A DNA stretch of 64,000 nucleotides, taken from Clostridium neonatale. GTDB lineage: Bacteria; Bacillota; Clostridia; Clostridiales; Clostridiaceae. Under the pieces are notes generated by a model that did not search any database, was not told where the DNA came from, and saw only the letters and a list, made by a program, of their open reading frames with translations. The translations under genes were made by a program, and so were the position numbers. The DNA is taken from the NCBI RefSeq assembly GCF_001458595.1, contig NZ_LN890324.1, positions 1-64,000 on the forward strand, in the 5' to 3' direction. Below, piece after piece: positions 58,588 through 64,000 of the stretch (its first letter is position 1; each line of letters opens with the position of its first letter).

Positions 58588-59345
58588 TTCCTATACACTC
58601 CTTTAATCAACTTATGGAAATTAAAAACCACTATTCCAATGATTAAAGTAAATATAGCAATAAACTGTGATGTAGAAAGAATTCCTACACTACCTCTTGG
58701 ATCATTTCTCAAGAACTCAATCAAAAATCTACCTATACTATATATGATTAAATAACAACCTACTACTTTTCCAGATTTCTTCTCTTTCTTTGAATAATAT
58801 AAAAGGAAAAATCCTAATATAAAATCGAAAGCTGATGAGTATAATTGAGTCGGATGAATATGAATTCCAGCTGGTGCAAGAGACCCCTCTGGAAACACAA
58901 CTCCAATTGGCAAATCCGTTTCAGCCCCATAGCAGCAACCTGCTAGAAAACAACCTATCCTTCCAAATCCCTGTGCTATAGCTACACCTGGAATAGTCAT
59001 ATCTAATAATTCTAACGTATTCCACCCTTTTTTCTTAGAGTATAAATATATAGATAGAGCTCCACCGATTATAGCACCATAAATAACAAACCCATATCCA
59101 AAGTTTTTCAATATACTTGGATCTTGTAAAACTTCCTTAAATTCAGTTATTATAAATAATAACTTTCCGCCTAACACTCCACCTATTACAGCAAATATAA
59201 TTAAATTTAATAATGAATCTTCATCATAGCCTTTCTTCTTAGCTGCTCTGATTAATAAGCTAGAAGCTATAATTATACCAATTGCAATCATCAGTCCATA
59301 ACTTCTGATTTTTAACCCAAATATCTCAAATAGTGTTATCCTCAT
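58584..59345 (-). CDS. lgt: prolipoprotein diacylglyceryl transferase
   Basis: 253 residues from ATG 59345 behind AAGGAGG. A membrane enzyme adding diacylglycerol to lipobox Cys. About seven TM segments; the Lgt signature region is GFGRIGCFLAGCCYG (126-140), with later HPTQLYSSAFDF. Variants with GRxGCF are common in Firmicutes. The frame is open to 59399 but without site or homology. Confidence 0.95.
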   Translation of the reverse strand: MRITLFEIFGLKIRSYGLMIAIGIIIASSLLIRAAKKKGYDEDSLLNLIIFAVIGGVLGGKLLFIITEFKEVLQDPSILKNFGYGFVIYGAIIGGALSIYLYSKKKGWNTLELLDMTIPGVAIAQGFGRIGCFLAGCCYGAETDLPIGVVFPEGSLAPAGIHIHPTQLYSSAFDFILGFFLLYYSKKEKKSGKVVGCYLIIYSIGRFLIEFLRNDPRGSVGILSTSQFIAIFTLIIGIVVFNFHKLIKGVYRK

Positions 59346-59449
59346 TAATTTCCTCCTTACATTAAACAAGTACCAAAGAGAAACAAAACAGCCTCTCATT
59401 GGTACTTAAAATTATAATACTAATGCTCATTATTAGCAAATATTATCGC

Positions 59450-60016
59450 TTAACTAAGCTCTACACTGGAAACAATAGAATTAAATACTGATTTTATATT
59501 TTCTTTATAATTTTTTTCTTTTACATTAAATAATATCTTAACTATTTTACCTTTTTCGAATTGTAAATAATAACATTGATTTTTAAAATCATAGCCATTT
59601 CTAATGGTAGTTTCATATGTTGATAAAACCCCAATATTACTTTTATATTTATAAGGCATTATTTCTAATTTAGAATACTTTAAAGATTGGTTTTTAGAAT
59701 CTCTCTCTGCAAAGGCTTCAATCTCATCATTTGTATTAATAATTTGTAATGATCCAGTAAGTTTATTATTTCCATCTGTAAAATTCAATACATTATTTAT
59801 GTATTGATTATCTCCCATTCTCTCAACTACCGTCCATTCATTTGGCAAAGAAATAATATAGTTACTTTTATCAAAATTATATTCCTTAAATTCACTTATC
59901 CCATTATCCGTAAGAGCCACCTTATTAAAGTTTTTATTGAAAAAACCTTGAACTATGGATAGTAACAACATTAAACATATTAATATGGACGTAACAATTA
60001 ACTGCTTTTTATTCAT
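59450..60016 (-). CDS. hypothetical membrane-anchored exported protein
   Basis: 188 residues. One N-terminal hydrophobic segment (about 5-24, signal peptide or anchor with no lipobox), then a beta-rich extracytoplasmic region (ISLPNEWTVVERMGD, YYLQFEKGKIVKILFNVKE) resembling the fold of small PsbP-like or lipoprotein domains. Not recognised further. It starts 17 nt after the repeat-protein gene, so they are likely cotranscribed. Confidence 0.65.
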   Translation of the reverse strand: MNKKQLIVTSILICLMLLLSIVQGFFNKNFNKVALTDNGISEFKEYNFDKSNYIISLPNEWTVVERMGDNQYINNVLNFTDGNNKLTGSLQIINTNDEIEAFAERDSKNQSLKYSKLEIMPYKYKSNIGVLSTYETTIRNGYDFKNQCYYLQFEKGKIVKILFNVKEKNYKENIKSVFNSIVSSVELS

Positions 60017-60033
60017 ATCTGTTCAACTTATTT

Positions 60034-61725
60034 TTATTTCTTCATAGGTATTACAATTGAAGAATTTTTAAAATCATAGAACATTAGCCAATATCCCTGA
60101 CTTCTATTATTACTATTTGTCCATGTTACGAATCCTGTTTTTCCTCCATACGGTTGATCTTCTTTATCCTTAGAACCTGGTATACCATATACTATATACT
60201 GTAATTCTCCTTCTGTATCACACTTATAACCTAATAAGAAATGATTATTTTTGCTTATATATGGATAATAGTTTATCATTGGATAATACGCTAATGTATA
60301 TTTGTTATAATTTGATTCATTACATAAATCATCTATACTATCTACATTAACTCTATACCATTTACAATTATTGATATCATTTAGTTTGTCCTCATATACA
60401 TCAAAACCTCTTGCTATTTTTTCAAAGTATTCTCCCACACTTCCGTTCATAGCAAAATCTTTAGAAGTATTCACATTTTCTTTAATATCTCTTTCATATT
60501 TATCAAAGTCTGGTGTGTCTAAATCTAAATCCAGCCTTGTGTTTTCTTCTATTCTTTTATTTATATGTGTTTTACAGTACATATCACTCTTACTTCTATT
60601 TAATTTAAATTTCTTCCACTCACATTTATTATCATATTTCTTCTTTATAAAACCATAAACCATGTAATCGCAATTCATATCCTGTATATCAAAATCTATT
60701 ATGTGATTGCACTCTTCTATTTTATCGCAAAGATTATCTATTATTTCTTCAAAGCTCTCTTTTTTATACTCTTCTTTCTTTGCTTCGCCCTTCTCACATT
60801 TCTTGCATTCATTTTTATGTTCTTCATCCTTTTTGTGCTCTTCCTTCTTACACTCTTCTTTTTTGCATTCATCCTTCTTACACTCTTCTTTTTTGCATTC
60901 ATCCTTCTTATGTTCTTCTTTCTTACATTCCTCTTTTTTATGCTTTTCCTTTTTATCTTCTTCTTTATCACACTTCTTACATTTGTTTCTTTCATCTGAA
61001 GATAATATATTTTCTTCTATCTTCTCTTCCACACTTTCTATATTAGTATCAGTTTTCTCTACTGATTCTAATACTTCTACTGTTCCTATTTTTATGTTCT
61101 CAATTCTTTCTGCCTTACCTATATCATCTACCTTTGAATTTACTATTTTTTCATTAGCACTTATGATTTTTTCATTAGCACTTATGATTTTTTCATTAGC
61201 ACTTATGATTTTTTCATCAAGCTTTTTAGGTTCTAATACTACATCTTCTTTTTTCGATTCAACTCTTACTAATTTAAATTTTCTCCAATTCTCAGTTGGC
61301 TCTTCACCATTCATGAAGCCATGCATTATAAAATTCAAATCATTTCCTGATACTTTACATATACCTGCGCCAGAAATTTTTTCATATGAGACTCCAAGAC
61401 CTGCGATATTATTTATATAATATTCTTTGCTGGTATCTCCTTTTCCAACCTCATTTATTGTTAAAGGTCCCAAATCAATTAACTCTTTAAAGTCTCTTTT
61501 GCAGCAAATAAGTACCATAGAATAATTATCTTCTTTTCTAAGGTTTTGAGCATAAAAAGATATTTTACACTTATCCCCCTTGGCTTCTACCTTTGCATAT
61601 CCTGAGAGAGCTTTCCCATTTTCTGATGAGTATCCTCTCTCATCTTCTTGTAATATTATGAAATTTCTATACAATTTATTATGAGACAAATTAATATTCC
61701 CTCCACATATATTTATTCCATACAT
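60034..61725 (-). CDS. modular repeat protein with Lys/Glu/Cys/His-rich region
   Basis: 563 residues, not a family I can name. Order: N-terminal domain (1-160); three exact KIISANE heptads (170-196); acidic linker; a CKKEE(C/H)KKDE-type tract (248-322) with over ten Cys and five His; a second globular region; C-terminal domain to 563. Two segments, 128-154 and 351-377, share a xxYGF/HGF..W.KFKL pattern, and GELQYIVYGIPG near 525 may be a third copy. No signal peptide. The antisense frame over the repeats is also open but is composition-driven. Confidence 0.7.
   Translation of the reverse strand: MYGINICGGNINLSHNKLYRNFIILQEDERGYSSENGKALSGYAKVEAKGDKCKISFYAQNLRKEDNYSMVLICCKRDFKELIDLGPLTINEVGKGDTSKEYYINNIAGLGVSYEKISGAGICKVSGNDLNFIMHGFMNGEEPTENWRKFKLVRVESKKEDVVLEPKKLDEKIISANEKIISANEKIISANEKIVNSKVDDIGKAERIENIKIGTVEVLESVEKTDTNIESVEEKIEENILSSDERNKCKKCDKEEDKKEKHKKEECKKEEHKKDECKKEECKKDECKKEECKKEEHKKDEEHKNECKKCEKGEAKKEEYKKESFEEIIDNLCDKIEECNHIIDFDIQDMNCDYMVYGFIKKKYDNKCEWKKFKLNRSKSDMYCKTHINKRIEENTRLDLDLDTPDFDKYERDIKENVNTSKDFAMNGSVGEYFEKIARGFDVYEDKLNDINNCKWYRVNVDSIDDLCNESNYNKYTLAYYPMINYYPYISKNNHFLLGYKCDTEGELQYIVYGIPGSKDKEDQPYGGKTGFVTWTNSNNRSQGYWLMFYDFKNSSIVIPMKK
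60844..60933 (-). repeat. 30-bp tandem repeat in the repeat-protein gene
   Basis: Two near-identical 30-bp units (starting 60844 and 60874) and a degenerate third (60904), coding ten residues each (KKDECKKEEC-like). They make the Lys/Glu/Cys tract. Confidence 0.85.
61146..61208 (-). repeat. 21-bp tandem repeat, three exact copies
   Basis: Three copies of a 21-bp unit (spacing of CATTAGCAC at 61152, 61173, 61194) encode KIISANE heptads. Exact identity suggests recent expansion by slippage. Confidence 0.9.
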
Positions 61726-61762
61726 TATATGTTTTAAAATAAGGATTATGATTTTTTAAAAT

Positions 61763-61797
61763 CAAAAAGACAGAAAGCCATACCACTTCCTGTCTTT
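61763..61797 (-). terminator. ksgA terminator
   Basis: Stem AAAGACAG/CTGTCTTT (61766-61773 with 61790-61797) followed on the minus strand by TTTTTGATTTT. Confidence 0.8.
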
Positions 61798-61805
61798 AAT
61801 TTCTT

Positions 61806-62654
61806 CTAATTATTTTTTACATCGTATATAGAATCTGCTAATTTTGCAAACTCTTCTAATGTTAATGTTTCCGCCCTTCTCTTCGGATCTATTCCAGACT
61901 TTTCAAACGCAGTTTCTAATTTTTCTTTTTCTACCTTCAATGTCTTAGCTGCATTCCATAAAGTTTTTCTTCTCATATTAAATCCAGCTCTCACTATTTC
62001 AAACATAAGATTTTCATCTTTAGTTTCAACTCTTGGTTTTTCTAATCTATCCAATCTTATAACTATTGAATCTACTTTAGGTCTTGGTATAAAGCAAGTT
62101 GGTGGAACTCTTCTTACTATACTTGTATTGCAATAATATTGAACCAAAACAGATAACGAACCATAGTCTTTACAATTTGGCTCAGCATTAATTCTTTCAG
62201 CTACTTCTTTTTGTATCATTATAGTTAGAGATTTAAAATTATACTGTTCTTTTAAAAGTCTTACTATTATTGGTGTTGTAACATAGTAAGGTAAATTAGC
62301 AACTAATTTAACACTTTTCTCATCACCTATTAGTTCATTAAAATCAACTTTTAATGCATCTTTATGTATTAATGAAAAATTTTCATTTTCTCCAAGCTCA
62401 GTTGTAAGTATAGGAATTAAATCATTATCTAATTCTATTGATGTTACCTTTTTAGCTTTTAATAAAAGCTGAGCTGTTAAAGTTCCAACTCCCGGCCCTA
62501 TTTCAATAACAAAATCATCTTTATTAACTTCTGCGCCTTCTACAATGTCTGTTAATACAGATTCATCTGTTAAGAAGTTTTGGCCTAAACTTTTTGAAAA
62601 CCTAAAATTATATTTTTTAACCAATTCTTGTGTTTTATAATCATTTAAATCCAT
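61806..62654 (-). CDS. rsmA: 16S rRNA (adenine1518/1519-N6) dimethyltransferase
   Basis: 282 residues (also named ksgA). It dimethylates two adenines in the 3' hairpin of 16S rRNA. N-terminal GQNFLTD, the SAM motif [12 protein letters not shown], and catalytic [10 protein letters not shown] are present. The start codon abuts the rnmV stop, so translation is coupled, as in Bacillus. Confidence 0.97.
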   Translation of the reverse strand: MDLNDYKTQELVKKYNFRFSKSLGQNFLTDESVLTDIVEGAEVNKDDFVIEIGPGVGTLTAQLLLKAKKVTSIELDNDLIPILTTELGENENFSLIHKDALKVDFNELIGDEKSVKLVANLPYYVTTPIIVRLLKEQYNFKSLTIMIQKEVAERINAEPNCKDYGSLSVLVQYYCNTSIVRRVPPTCFIPRPKVDSIVIRLDRLEKPRVETKDENLMFEIVRAGFNMRRKTLWNAAKTLKVEKEKLETAFEKSGIDPKRRAETLTLEEFAKLADSIYDVKNN

Positions 62655-63212
62655 CTATCTATTACCTGCTTCCAATTGTTTTTCTATTTCTTCTATAGCT
62701 TTACTAAATTCTTCTTTGCTTATTCCATAATTATTTAATCTCGACACCATTTGAGTTGCATTTCCATATCCAATACCTAAAATCTTTCCGAGTGCCTCTC
62801 TTCTTTCTCTAGATGTATTATCCCCTGTTAATTTAAAATAAAACATGTCTTGCATTGTATAGAATTCAATCTTTTCTTCTTGAGTAATCTTTGCCATCTC
62901 TAATGCTCTTAATATTACTTCTGGTGTAGCATTCTCAACACCTATGTCTCCATCTTTTGTTCCATCTTCTCTTGAAATATAAGCATGCTTTATTCCCTTA
63001 ACCCTTTTAGAAATTATTCTTCTTATCTTTTCTCCTGCGAAATCAGGGTCAGTTAATACAATTACGCCTTTTCTTTTTTGTGCCTCTTTTATTCTATCAA
63101 TAACTTTAGCATTTATTCCAAATCCGCCAACAGCTATTATTTCTGCATCTAATGCTTTTTTAACAGCATCCACATCATCTCTGCCTTCAACAACAATAAC
63201 TTCTTTTATCAA
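62655..63212 (-). CDS. rnmV: ribonuclease M5
   Basis: 185 residues from a TTG at 63212. It matures 5S rRNA precursor. The Toprim domain has VVEGRDD with catalytic Glu and the DPDFAG motif. Start uncertain: AAGGAGAG has best spacing to the TTG, which gives the family N-terminus MIKEVIVVEG; an ATG at 63218 and a GTG at 63233 are alternatives. Followed directly by rsmA. Confidence 0.93.
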   Translation of the reverse strand: MIKEVIVVEGRDDVDAVKKALDAEIIAVGGFGINAKVIDRIKEAQKRKGVIVLTDPDFAGEKIRRIISKRVKGIKHAYISREDGTKDGDIGVENATPEVILRALEMAKITQEEKIEFYTMQDMFYFKLTGDNTSRERREALGKILGIGYGNATQMVSRLNNYGISKEEFSKAIEEIEKQLEAGNR

Positions 63213-63341
63213 AACCATACTCTCCTTTATCACTATTTAAGAATAAGTGTTTTTAATTATTATTCCTAATTAACTATTAATTTATAAAATTCTTACTACT
63301 ATTAATAATATTCTAAAATTCTTATGTTTTAAAGAAAAAAA

Positions 63342-63365
63342 TAGAGATAACAATCGTTATCTCTA
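63342..63365 (-). terminator. terminator after yabE-like gene
   Basis: 10-bp perfect stem (63342-63351 with 63356-63365) followed by TTTTTTTC on the minus strand. Confidence 0.9.
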
Positions 63366-63374
63366 ATCTTCTAC

Positions 63375-64000
63375 TTACCACTCTCCTGGGTAAGCAACAA
63401 CTAGTACATCAACTTGTCTTCTTCCCCACCGTCTGCAGTCACTTGCAGAACTAAGGTATAAATCAACAGCATTACCTTTAATTGCTCCACCAGTGTCTGA
63501 AGCAATAGCGTATCCATATCCCTCTACATAAACCTTACTTCCTAATGGAATTACAGAGGGGTCAACTGCTATAGTGCTTAATCCACCGACATTTCTAACA
63601 GGTGTTCTTCCTGTAGCCGTAATGCCTCCGCCAGTATATGCTGTAGATACACTACTTACTTTTTTCTTGTAAGTTATATTTTCTCCACCTCTACTAGCAT
63701 AAACCTGGCTCGTCCCTTTAATTATTATTTCATTTTGTGGTTCTGAAATGGTTTTAGTACTTTTTATGTCTCTAGAAACCTCTACTCCGTCTTTATAGAC
63801 TACATTATACGTAATTTCTTTTTCACCATCAATTCCTTCACTCTTAACCTTTTTGACGCTAATATCTAAATCAGCATCATTTTCAACAATTGTATCGAAT
63901 TTAATGGCTTCTTTTTCAACAATTTCTTTTGTCTCTACTTTTACAATTTGTATATCTAAGTTTTCTTCAATATTCGTATCTAGTCCGGGATTTACTTCAT
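63375..64000 (-). CDS. yabE: G5- and 3D-domain protein, YabE-like (partial)
   Basis: The frame from the right edge to a TAA at 63375-63377 encodes 207 residues; the start lies outside the window. It begins in a DUF348/G5-type region (KVETKEIVEKEAIKFDT; KGTSQVYASRGG) and ends in a 3D domain with TAYTGGGITATGRTP, IAVDPSVIPLGSKVYVEGYG and IASDTGGAIKGNAVDLY, carrying the three Asp residues typical of MltA-like lytic enzymes. A cell-wall hydrolase related to B. subtilis YabE, which also precedes rnmV-ksgA. Confidence 0.92.
   Translation of the reverse strand, partial: EVNPGLDTNIEENLDIQIVKVETKEIVEKEAIKFDTIVENDADLDISVKKVKSEGIDGEKEITYNVVYKDGVEVSRDIKSTKTISEPQNEIIIKGTSQVYASRGGENITYKKKVSSVSTAYTGGGITATGRTPVRNVGGLSTIAVDPSVIPLGSKVYVEGYGYAIASDTGGAIKGNAVDLYLSSASDCRRWGRRQVDVLVVAYPGEW

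Noticed and set aside
60844..61208. CRISPR-like tandem repeats
   Set aside because: The units are contiguous without spacers, are in frame and encode peptide repeats.
60707..61420. 237-codon Ser/Phe-rich frame opposite the repeat protein
   Set aside because: Repeats of AAG/GAA-type codons read as TTC/CTT on the other strand and stay open by composition; there is no ribosome site or domain.

Overview
The window is chromosomal DNA of a low-GC, spore-forming Firmicute, most likely a Clostridium sensu stricto species close to C. beijerinckii. The evidence is very AT-rich spacers, a clostridial 16S rRNA 5' end at the left edge, anaerobic metabolism genes (class III ribonucleotide reductase, ferredoxin, formate-THF ligase, Re-type citrate synthase family) and many sporulation genes (spoIIE, spoVB, spoVT, spoVG, yabP, yabQ). 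Species was not determined. Nearly all long genes lie on the minus strand, as expected for the leading strand of an origin-proximal arm with the origin beyond the right edge.

Read in transcription order (right to left), the backbone matches the well-known Bacillus order: yabE - rnmV - ksgA, then purR - spoVG - glmU - prs - pth - mfd - prsA - spoVT - spoVB - mazG - hup - rqcP - yabP - yabQ - divIC - yabR-like, then spoIIE - tilS - hpt - ftsH, then fhs, coaX - dusB - greA - lysS, tRNA-Asn genes, glyS with a T-box leader, murD, and the start of an rRNA operon. Lineage-specific genes interrupt this backbone. About 22 kb lie between ksgA and the purR/murC divergent pair: a repeat-rich Lys/Glu/Cys protein, lgt - lipoprotein - mrp, ferredoxin, thiT under a TPP riboswitch, nrdD and nrdG separated by citrate synthase and aconitase, a mutarotase-like protein, mpg, a GT2/GtrA pair, asnS, a phosphoesterase and a peptidase. 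A histidine kinase/response regulator pair sits between prs and pth. A six-gene tRNA cluster and an AEC transporter sit between the yabR-like gene and spoIIE.

Regulatory signals visible in the sequence include a glycyl T-box, a TPP riboswitch, several near-consensus sigma-A promoters, a 21-bp-spaced spoIIE promoter with a 0A-like box, an NrdR-like box at nrdD, and many Rho-independent terminators. No phage, IS element, CRISPR array or obvious new defence system was found. The less explained items are a structured GC-richer element at about 41.75-41.86 kb, a hairpin covering the spoVB ribosome binding site, a perfect 16-bp inverted repeat before asnS, and the modular repeat protein at 60-61.7 kb.
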